5,530 nt of DNA. Origin: Quisquiliibacterium sp. (GTDB lineage Bacteria; Pseudomonadota; Gammaproteobacteria; Burkholderiales; Burkholderiaceae_E). A program made the translations under genes and the position numbers. Below are positions 1-5,530 of the stretch, one piece after another; positions within the stretch are counted from its first letter, which is position 1; each line of letters starts with the position of its first letter. The stretch covers positions 1-5,530 of the forward strand of contig JAURMJ010000313.1 in the NCBI GenBank assembly GCA_030830765.1. The letters run 5' to 3'. The notes below the pieces were generated by a model, which saw only the letters and a program-made list of their open reading frames with translations, searched no databases and was not told the DNA's origin.

Positions 1-605
<605 letters not shown>

Positions 606-615
606 GGAGCGGCCA

Positions 616-637
616 GCGCTGTGCGGCTGGACAGCGC
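616..637 (+). other. Hairpin in the pepA-holC gap
   Basis: GCGCTGT (616-622) pairs perfectly with ACAGCGC (631-637) around an 8-base loop, starting ten bases after the pepA stop. An alternative stem, CCAGC (613-617) with GCTGG (626-630), overlaps it and would exclude it. No T-run follows, so this is not a canonical intrinsic terminator. It could be a processing or attenuation hairpin, or chance in GC-rich DNA. The rest of the gap shows no gene. Confidence 0.3.
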
Positions 638-673
638 GCCGTCCGGTCCGCCAGGTTGCGAAGCCCTCTGCCA

Positions 674-679
674 TAGACT
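674..679 (+). promoter_or_regulatory. Possible weak -10 box upstream of holC
   Basis: TAGACT matches TATAAT at four of six positions and lies eight bases before the holC ATG. No convincing -35 hexamer is found at a 16-18 base spacing. If the box is real, transcription would start at or next to the start codon and give a nearly leaderless holC mRNA, which would fit the absence of a Shine-Dalgarno sequence. Readthrough from pepA is the simpler alternative. Confidence 0.2.
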
Positions 680-687
680 GTTCCCCG

Positions 688-1107
688 ATGACGCGAGTCG
701 ACTTTCATTTCAATGCACCGGACAAGCTGCACTACGGCAGTCGTCTGGTGCGTAAGATTTTTCGCAGTGGCAAACGCGTCGTCGTGCATGGTGATTCAGC
801 CTTGATCGAGCAATTTGATCGGACGTTGTGGGAATTCTCCGAACTGGATTTCATTCCGCATGTCCATGTCGGCGACCCGCTGGCCCCGCAGACACCGGTC
901 CTGTTGTGCAGCGAGTCCTGCGACACGCCGCATATCGATCTGCTGGTCAACCTGGCCGGGAATACGCCCTCATTCTTCAGTCGGTTCGAGCGTCTGATCG
1001 AAGTCGTCAGCGATGACGAGACCGATCGCACCCAGGCGCGCGAGCGCTGGCGTTTTTACAAGGATCGGGGCTATGCTGTGACCAGCTTCGATCTGGCCAA
1101 GGCATGA
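688..1107 (+). CDS. holC: DNA polymerase III subunit chi
   Basis: Chi is an accessory protein of the clamp-loader complex. It binds the C-terminal tail of SSB and, through psi (HolD), joins the replisome to SSB-coated lagging-strand DNA. The 139-residue product has the usual size (E. coli 147). Family features in order are an N-terminal strand MTRVDFHF, a helix ending in the RSGKRVVVH block (residues 27-34), DRTLWEFSELDFIPH (44-58) where the SSB-contacting Trp is expected, a DLLVNLAG strand (84-91), FFSRFERLIEVV (96-107), and the C-terminal block ARERWRFYKDRGY (117-129), whose basic residues also face the SSB site in the E. coli protein. The ATG at 688 is chosen because it gives the family N-terminus; the preceding bases TTCCCCG offer no Shine-Dalgarno. 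The stop overlaps the next start by four bases. Placement between pepA and valS supports the call. Confidence 0.93.
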   Translation: MTRVDFHFNAPDKLHYGSRLVRKIFRSGKRVVVHGDSALIEQFDRTLWEFSELDFIPHVHVGDPLAPQTPVLLCSESCDTPHIDLLVNLAGNTPSFFSRFERLIEVVSDDETDRTQARERWRFYKDRGYAVTSFDLAKA

Positions 1108-1460
1108 CGACTCCCGCTGACCCACGTAACGGGGCCTCCTCCGAGGATGCCTCGATTCCGACGCTCACCGACATTGTCGAACCGTCGGCGTCCGCCACCG
1201 CGCAGCCCGTTGAAACAACTTCCGCTGATCTTGACTGGAACGGCCTGACCGAGCGGGTTCAGGCCAGCCTGCTCGCTGGCCTTGCTCATCAGACTGAAGC
1301 GCTTTACGACGCCCAGCTGCGGGCAACGCTCAAAATCATCTTTGACCGGACAGCCGAAGAAATGGCCGCCGAACTGAAGATTGCGCTCACGCAATTGACC
1401 CGGGAGACAGTTGCCCGGGCAGTGCGCGAGGAAATCGCGCGTCTTCGCAACCGTCCCTGA
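1104..1460 (+). CDS. Small helical protein of unknown function, resembling DUF2486 proteins of Burkholderiales
   Basis: The 118-residue product has no recognisable enzymatic motif, signal peptide or membrane segment. Residues 1-45 are rich in Ser, Thr, Pro, Ala and acidic residues and probably disordered, except for a more ordered-looking peptide SIPTLTDIVEP at 17-27. Residues 46-118 look almost wholly helical, with regular hydrophobic spacing (LLAGLAHQTEALYDAQL, LKIIFDRTAEEMAAEL) and a charged end REEIARLRNRP. This would suit an amphipathic or coiled-coil assembly surface. From memory, Burkholderiales carry a DUF2486 protein in this position between holC and valS, with a similar IPVLT-type N-terminal peptide and a helical tail; this assignment is recalled, not searched. 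The start lies in the ATGA overlap with the holC stop, and AAGG at 1099-1102 is too close to act as a normal ribosome site, so translation is probably coupled to holC. A role linked to chi is only guilt by association. Confidence 0.8.
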   Translation: MTTPADPRNGASSEDASIPTLTDIVEPSASATAQPVETTSADLDWNGLTERVQASLLAGLAHQTEALYDAQLRATLKIIFDRTAEEMAAELKIALTQLTRETVARAVREEIARLRNRP

Positions 1461-1463
1461 GCC

Positions 1464-1490
1464 TTCAGACCCCTGTTGAGCGGCTATAAT
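1464..1490 (+). promoter_or_regulatory. Probable sigma-70 promoter of valS
   Basis: A perfect TATAAT occurs at 1485-1490, 28 bases before the valS ATG and just past the preceding gene's stop. The best upstream partner is TTCAGA (1464-1469, four of six matches to TTGACA), but its spacer is 15 bases. At the ideal 17-base spacing the hexamer is only CCTTCA. There is no TG extension. The predicted start of transcription is near 1496-1498, giving a leader of about 20 bases with no strong Shine-Dalgarno. The exact -10 match and its place in a short intergenic gap support a real promoter, so valS probably has its own transcript in addition to any readthrough. Confidence 0.6.
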
Positions 1491-1507
1491 TCGCCGCTTG
1501 ATCAAGC
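1479..1507 (+). promoter_or_regulatory. Nested inverted repeats over the valS -10 box and start of transcription
   Basis: AGCGGC (1479-1484) and GCCGCT (1493-1498) form a perfect inverted repeat with TATAATTC between them. Immediately overlapping is the perfect 12-base palindrome GCTTGATCAAGC (1496-1507), which covers the predicted transcription start. The two dyads share GCT and could not both form as hairpins. They may be an operator or an early-transcript hairpin, or they may be chance. Confidence 0.35.
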
Positions 1508-1518
1508 ACTTACGAACA

Positions 1519-4512
1519 ATGAACGCCCCCTCCAATGCGGGCGAGCACAATGCGCTCGCCAAGAGCTTCGAGCCCCAGGGCATCGAGGCAAGCTGGTACC
1601 CCCTGTGGGAATCCCGTGGTTACTTCGATGCCGGCAAGACCGACGGCGCGCAGCCGTTCTGCATCCAGTTGCCGCCACCGAACGTCACCGGAACGCTGCA
1701 CATGGGGCATGCGTTCAACCAGACGATCATGGATGCGCTCACGCGCTGGCACCGGATGCGCGGCGACAACACGCTATGGCTGCCGGGCACCGACCACGCG
1801 GGTATTGCCACGCAGATTGTCGTCGAGCGTCAGCTCGATGCAGCCGGCAAATCGCGCCATGACCTGGGGCGCGCCGCATTCCTGGATCGCGTCTGGGAAT
1901 GGAAGCAGGAGTCGGGCTCAACCATCACGCGCCAGATGCGCAGGCTTGGCGCCTCGACAGACTGGTCGCTCGAGTATTTCACGATGGATCCGAAGCTCTC
2001 GGAGGTCGTCAAGCAGGTGTTCGTGCGCCTGTTCGAGCAGGGCCTGATCTATCGCGGCAAGCGGCTCGTGAACTGGGATCCGAAACTTCTGACAGCGGTC
2101 TCCGATCTTGAAGTGGTCAGCGAAGAAGAAGACGGCAGTCTCTGGCACATCCGCTACCCGCTCAGCGATGGAAGTGGTCATCTCACGGTGGCCACGACAC
2201 GCCCGGAAACCATGCTCGGCGACACCGCCGTCATGGTGCACCCGGAAGATGAGCGTTATGCTCACCTGATCGGTCAGGCGGTCAGACTGCCGCTGACCGG
2301 TGACGCTGACCCGCTGCAGTCGACCGGCTGGCGGGAGATCCCGATCATTGCCGATGCCTACGTCGATCGTGAATTCGGCACCGGGGTTGTCAAAGTGACT
2401 CCGGCGCATGATTTCAACGACTACGCGGTCGGCCAACGGCACTCGCTGCCGATGATCTGTGTGCTGACGCTGGACGGCAACATCAACGAAAACGCGCCGC
2501 AGCGCTACCAGGGTCAGGATCGGTTCGATGCGCGCAAGCAGATCGTTGCCGATCTTGAACAACTCGGGCTGCTCGAATCGATCAAGCCCCACAAGCTGAT
2601 GGTGCCGCGCGGCGACCGCACCAATGCCGTGATCGAGCCGATGCTCACCGACCAGTGGTTCGTCGCGATGAGTAAGCCGGCCCCTGAAGGCACATTGTTC
2701 CCGGGCAAGAGCATCGCGCAGAAGTCGCTGGAGGTCGTCGCCGACGGCTCAATCCGCTTCGTGCCCGAGAACTGGACCTCGACCTACAACCACTGGCTCG
2801 AGAACATTCAGGACTGGTGTATCTCGCGCCAGCTCTGGTGGGGCCATCAGATTCCGGCCTGGTACAAGGCCGATGCGGACGGCAAGCCAGTGCACGATGG
2901 CACGGTCTTCGTCGCACTGGATGAACAGTCCGCCGTCGCCCAGGCGCGCGAAGCCGGCTACGAGGGCGCGCTGGTGCGGGATGAAGATGTGCTGGATACC
3001 TGGTTCTCTTCGGCGCTGGTGCCTTTCTCTTCACTGGCCGATCCGTCGCAGGTCTTTGAAGGCGGCAAACCGAAGCTGCGCGAGGATCTGGCGCAGTTTC
3101 TGCCTTCCTCGGTGCTGGTCACCGGGTTTGACATCATCTTCTTCTGGGTTGCGCGCATGGTCATGATGACCACGCACTTCACCGGTACGGTGCCCTTCCG
3201 CGACGTTTATGTGCACGCGCTGGTCCGGGATGCCGAAGGCCAGAAGATGTCCAAGAGCAAGGGCAACACGCTCGATCCGATCGATCTGATCGACGGCATC
3301 GAGCTGCAAGCGCTGCTGGATAAGCGCACGACCGGACTGATGAATCCAAAGCAGGCCGAGTCGATTGCCAAGCGCACCCGCAAGGAGTTTCCGGATGGCA
3401 TCCCGGCCTTTGGTGCCGACGCGCTGCGCTTCACATTCGCATCGCTGGCCAGCCCGGGCCGCAACATCAACTTCGATCTGAATCGCTGCGAGGGCTATCG
3501 CAACTTTTGCAACAAGCTGTGGAATGCCACCCGCTTCGTGCTGATGAATTGCGAGGGCAAGGACCAAACTGCAATGGGCTTTGCACCGCATACGGCCGCC
3601 GAATGCGTGCCGGGCGGCTACATGCACTTCTCGCAGGCTGACCGCTGGATCAGCAGTGCGCTGCAACGCGTCGAAATGGAAGTCGAGCGCCAGTTCACTG
3701 AGTACCGCTTCGATCTGGCCGCCCGCGCCATCTACGAATTCATCTGGAACGAGTACTGCGACTGGTACCTGGAGCTGGCCAAGGTTCAGCTGCAAAGTGG
3801 CGACGAAGCCTCGGCACGCGGCACGCGCCGCACGCTGATTCGTACGCTCGAGGCCGCACTGCGGCTGGCCCATCCGATCATGCCTTTCATTACCGAGGCT
3901 TTGTGGCAGAAGGTCGCTCCGCTTGCGCAGCGTTACGGCGAGCGCGGCGTGCAAAAGCTGCAAGGCGCAGAGCTTGATCAGTCGCTCGCGCAGCAAGCTT
4001 TCTCGATCATGACGCAGCAGTTCCCGAAGGCTGAACCGGGCAAGATCGACGAATCCTCAGAAGCGTGGGTCGGTCAGCTCAAAGCGATGGTCGATGCCTG
4101 TCGTGCGCTGCGCGGTGAGATGAGCATCTCGCCGGCGCAGAAGCTGCCGCTGGTAGCCGCCGGCGATGCAAAAGTGCTGCAGAGCATCGCGCCCTACCTG
4201 CAGGCTTTGGCCAAGCTTTCTGCCGTCGAGCTTGTTGCTGCACTGCCAAGTGGCTCGGTCGCTCCGGTGCAGCTCGTTGGTGAGTTCCAGCTGATGCTCA
4301 AGGTCGAGATCGATGTCGCGGCCGAGCGTGAGCGCTTGGGCAAGGAAGTCGTCCGGCTTGAAGGCGAGATCCGCAAGGCGCAGGGCAAACTGGGCAATGC
4401 CAGCTTTGTTGAACGCGCCCCCGCGGCTGTCGTCGAGCAGGAGCGCGAGCGGGTCGCGAGCTTCGAGGCTTCACTGGCGCGTTTGCGCGAGCAGGTCGCC
4501 AGACTGGGCTAG
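1519..4512 (+). CDS. valS: Valyl-tRNA synthetase (class I)
   Basis: This cytosolic class I enzyme charges tRNA-Val with valine and hydrolyses mischarged Thr-tRNA. The 997 residues read without interruption. The catalytic Rossmann domain has [13 protein letters not shown] (52-64, with the HIGH-type motif HMGH at 61-64) and KMSKS at 576-580. The CP1 editing domain shows TTRPET (226-231) and [12 protein letters not shown] (287-298), whose Asp298 is the likely editing aspartate. [17 protein letters not shown] and DVLDTWFSS (490-498) are typical ValRS blocks. The anticodon-binding helical domain begins around [15 protein letters not shown] and includes [15 protein letters not shown]. The last 70 or so residues form the ValRS-specific C-terminal coiled coil. 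The ATG at 1519 is chosen: an in-frame TTG at 1498 would add seven residues but lies at the predicted transcription start. The protein is longer than E. coli ValS (951), partly through about 20 extra residues near 808-827. The gene converges with the yghU homologue. Confidence 0.98.
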   Translation: MNAPSNAGEHNALAKSFEPQGIEASWYPLWESRGYFDAGKTDGAQPFCIQLPPPNVTGTLHMGHAFNQTIMDALTRWHRMRGDNTLWLPGTDHAGIATQIVVERQLDAAGKSRHDLGRAAFLDRVWEWKQESGSTITRQMRRLGASTDWSLEYFTMDPKLSEVVKQVFVRLFEQGLIYRGKRLVNWDPKLLTAVSDLEVVSEEEDGSLWHIRYPLSDGSGHLTVATTRPETMLGDTAVMVHPEDERYAHLIGQAVRLPLTGDADPLQSTGWREIPIIADAYVDREFGTGVVKVTPAHDFNDYAVGQRHSLPMICVLTLDGNINENAPQRYQGQDRFDARKQIVADLEQLGLLESIKPHKLMVPRGDRTNAVIEPMLTDQWFVAMSKPAPEGTLFPGKSIAQKSLEVVADGSIRFVPENWTSTYNHWLENIQDWCISRQLWWGHQIPAWYKADADGKPVHDGTVFVALDEQSAVAQAREAGYEGALVRDEDVLDTWFSSALVPFSSLADPSQVFEGGKPKLREDLAQFLPSSVLVTGFDIIFFWVARMVMMTTHFTGTVPFRDVYVHALVRDAEGQKMSKSKGNTLDPIDLIDGIELQALLDKRTTGLMNPKQAESIAKRTRKEFPDGIPAFGADALRFTFASLASPGRNINFDLNRCEGYRNFCNKLWNATRFVLMNCEGKDQTAMGFAPHTAAECVPGGYMHFSQADRWISSALQRVEMEVERQFTEYRFDLAARAIYEFIWNEYCDWYLELAKVQLQSGDEASARGTRRTLIRTLEAALRLAHPIMPFITEALWQKVAPLAQRYGERGVQKLQGAELDQSLAQQAFSIMTQQFPKAEPGKIDESSEAWVGQLKAMVDACRALRGEMSISPAQKLPLVAAGDAKVLQSIAPYLQALAKLSAVELVAALPSGSVAPVQLVGEFQLMLKVEIDVAAERERLGKEVVRLEGEIRKAQGKLGNASFVERAPAAVVEQERERVASFEASLARLREQVARLG

Positions 4513-4526
4513 GTTCGATGGCGGGT

Positions 4527-4555
4527 GGGCACCGCGGCAAACAACCACGGTGCCC
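4527..4555. other. Hairpin 1 downstream of valS
   Basis: GGGCACCG (4527-4534) pairs with CGGTGCCC (4548-4555), eight perfect base pairs around a 13-base loop, starting 15 bases after the valS stop. No T-run follows on either strand. It is the hairpin nearest the valS end and may stabilise the 3' end of the mRNA or mark termination without a U-tract. Confidence 0.4.
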
Positions 4556-4584
4556 GGAACAGCCACGACCCCCATCCTGTCGGG

Positions 4585-4607
4585 GCAGGTGTCATGGCGA
4601 CACCTGC
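4585..4607. terminator. Hairpin 2, candidate bidirectional terminator between convergent genes
   Basis: GCAGGTGTC (4585-4593) and GACACCTGC (4599-4607) form nine perfect base pairs with a five-base loop ATGGC, the most compact stem in the gap. It lies near the middle of the valS-yghU spacer, so it could end transcripts from both sides. The missing T-run on both strands argues against a textbook intrinsic terminator, hence the modest confidence. Confidence 0.4.
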
Positions 4608-4632
4608 ATCAGCGGGTCAGCCACAGGAAGGA

Positions 4633-4667
4633 CGGGATCTTGAACAGTCGTTGTGACTGTTCTCCCG
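4633..4667. terminator. Hairpin 3, candidate terminator of the yghU homologue
   Basis: GAACAGTC (4642-4649) pairs with GACTGTTC (4655-4662) around the loop GTTGT. CGGGA (4633-4637) with TCCCG (4663-4667) adds five more pairs below a four-base bulge (TCTT, 4638-4641). On the minus strand the structure begins 11 bases after the yghU stop, the usual place for a terminator, but no T-run follows. TCCCG can instead pair with CGGGA at 4674-4678, giving a competing small stem at the stop codon. Confidence 0.4.
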
Positions 4668-4678
4668 CAGCGCCGGGA

Positions 4679-5530
4679 TCAGCCCTTGAGCTTGTCCTGC
4701 GTCCTGGTCAGAAAATCGCTGGCGTCGTGCCGTTCATGCAACTGGCTGGCAGGATCACCCATGACGCGATTGACCATCCGCCCGCGGCGCACCGCTGGAC
4801 GCTCCAGCAACATGTCGGCCCAGCGATTCAGATTCTTGTAGTCCTGCACCTGCAGGAACTCGCCTGACTCATAGAGCAGGCCCTTGGCCAGTGCACCGTA
4901 CCAGGGCCAGATCGCAATATCCGCGATCGAGTACTCGTCACCGGCAATGAATTGATGCTTTGCGAGCTGCTTATCCAGCACATCCATCTGGCGCTTGGTT
5001 TCCATCGCGAAACGGTCGATTGCATATTCAATCTTGACCGGCGCATACGCGTAGAAATGGCCGAACCCGCCGCCCAGATACGGAGCTGCCCCCATCTGCC
5101 AGAACAGCCAGTTCATGGTCTCGGTGCGCTTGTCGGCATCCTTGGACAGCAGCGCCCCGAACTTCTCGGCCAGATAAAACAGGATCGAGCCGGATTCGAA
5201 CACGCGACGCGGCGTCGCTGCACTGTGATCGACCAGCGTCGGAATCTTCGAGTTCGGGTTGGCCGCCACGAAACCACTGCCGAACTGATCCCCTTCGCTG
5301 ATGCGGATCAGCCAGGCATCGTATTCGGCGCCTTCAAAGCCCATTGCCAGCAGCTCCTCCAGCATGACCGTCACCTTGACGCCATTGGGCGTGGCCAATG
5401 AATACAGCTGCAGCGGGTGCTTGCCGACCGGCAGATCCTTCTCTTGGGTCGCTCCGGAAATCGGACGATTGATATTCGCGAACCGTCCGCCGCTGGCCTT
5501 GTTCCACTGCCAGACGCTCGGTGGCGTGTA
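4679..5530 (-). CDS. yghU: YghU-type glutathione S-transferase / disulfide-bond oxidoreductase; N-terminal few residues outside window
   Basis: This cytosolic GST-fold protein of the nu-like YfcG/YghU group is known in E. coli for glutathione-dependent disulfide reductase activity rather than classic transferase activity. The reading frame is open to the window edge, with 283 residues visible. A TTG at 5398 is not the start, because upstream codons encode the family's N-terminal extension (GGRFANINRPISG, then LPVGKHPLQLYSL). E. coli YghU has 288 residues, so only about five are missing. In visible numbering, TPNG at 47-50 replaces the usual Tyr/Ser/Cys of other GSTs and supplies the Thr and Asn near the glutathione sulphur. 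NSKIP (93-97) has the cis-proline and ESGS (112-115) binds the gamma-glutamyl group. The helical domain holds GGGFGHFYAYAPVKIEYAI and SIADIAIWPW, the GST folding motif. The end HERHDASDF is also typical. It is transcribed toward valS; its promoter is outside the window. Confidence 0.95.
   Translation of the reverse strand, partial: YTPPSVWQWNKASGGRFANINRPISGATQEKDLPVGKHPLQLYSLATPNGVKVTVMLEELLAMGFEGAEYDAWLIRISEGDQFGSGFVAANPNSKIPTLVDHSAATPRRVFESGSILFYLAEKFGALLSKDADKRTETMNWLFWQMGAAPYLGGGFGHFYAYAPVKIEYAIDRFAMETKRQMDVLDKQLAKHQFIAGDEYSIADIAIWPWYGALAKGLLYESGEFLQVQDYKNLNRWADMLLERPAVRRGRMVNRVMGDPASQLHERHDASDFLTRTQDKLKG

Noticed and set aside
1476..1481. TTGAGC as the -35 box of the valS promoter
   Set aside because: It is only three bases from TATAAT, which is far too close for sigma-70 recognition.
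1498..1518. TTG at 1498 as the valS start
   Set aside because: It coincides with the predicted transcription start only eight bases after TATAAT, and the ATG at 1519 gives a normal ValS N-terminus.
1071..1583. A 170-codon minus-strand open frame across the holC end, the small gene and the valS start
   Set aside because: It runs antisense through three plus-strand genes with good support and through the valS promoter, and its translation has no recognisable domain.
1918..2592. A 224-codon minus-strand open frame inside valS
   Set aside because: It mirrors the editing-domain coding sequence, has no ribosome site or recognisable family, and is explained by codon bias of valS.
3031..3996. A 321-codon open frame on the minus strand inside valS
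   Set aside because: It lies antisense to the conserved ValS catalytic and anticodon domains. Long antisense open frames are expected in GC-rich genes with biased third positions, and the translation shows no recognisable domain.
4313..4867. A plus-strand open frame bridging the valS end, the hairpin gap and the yghU end
   Set aside because: It is an out-of-frame shadow of valS running on through the spacer and antisense to yghU. The product is Arg/Ser-rich with no family features.
5396..5398. TTG at 5398 as the yghU start
   Set aside because: The 44 codons upstream in the same frame encode the conserved N-terminal extension of YghU, so the true start is outside the window.
4952..5401. A 149-codon plus-strand open frame antisense to yghU
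   Set aside because: The minus-strand frame matches YghU throughout, including the N-terminal extension, so this frame is a shadow.

Overview
The window is a GC-rich, gene-dense piece of proteobacterial housekeeping chromosome. Gene order and protein flavour point to Betaproteobacteria, most likely Burkholderiales or a near relative. The order is pepA - holC - small helical protein - valS, all on the plus strand. pepA-holC-valS is a classic conserved proteobacterial neighbourhood, and an extra small gene between holC and valS is a feature I associate with Burkholderiales. I did not see any mobile element, CRISPR array, phage gene, rRNA or tRNA, and nothing looks recently transferred.

Layout: bases 1-605 hold the C-terminal 200 codons of leucyl aminopeptidase (pepA). 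An 82-base gap with a small hairpin and a weak possible promoter leads to holC (688-1107), the chi subunit of DNA polymerase III. holC overlaps the next gene by four bases (ATGA), a 118-residue protein (1104-1460) with a disordered N-terminus carrying the peptide SIPTLTDIVEP and a helical C-terminus. A 58-base spacer contains a perfect TATAAT box inside nested inverted repeats and precedes valS (1519-4512), a complete valyl-tRNA synthetase of 997 residues.

Downstream, valS converges with a minus-strand gene (4679 to beyond the window end) encoding a YghU-type glutathione-dependent disulfide-bond oxidoreductase. Its start lies just past base 5530, with probably only about five residues missing. 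The 166 bases between the two stop codons hold three successive perfect-stem hairpins and no gene.

Together the plus-strand genes cover peptide turnover, replisome assembly and tRNA charging; they share a neighbourhood rather than a pathway. The yghU homologue is independent. The window looks ordinary. The points most worth a second look are the small gene between holC and valS, the dyad-rich valS promoter, and the hairpin cluster between the convergent genes. No case can be made from the sequence for an undescribed multi-gene system here.
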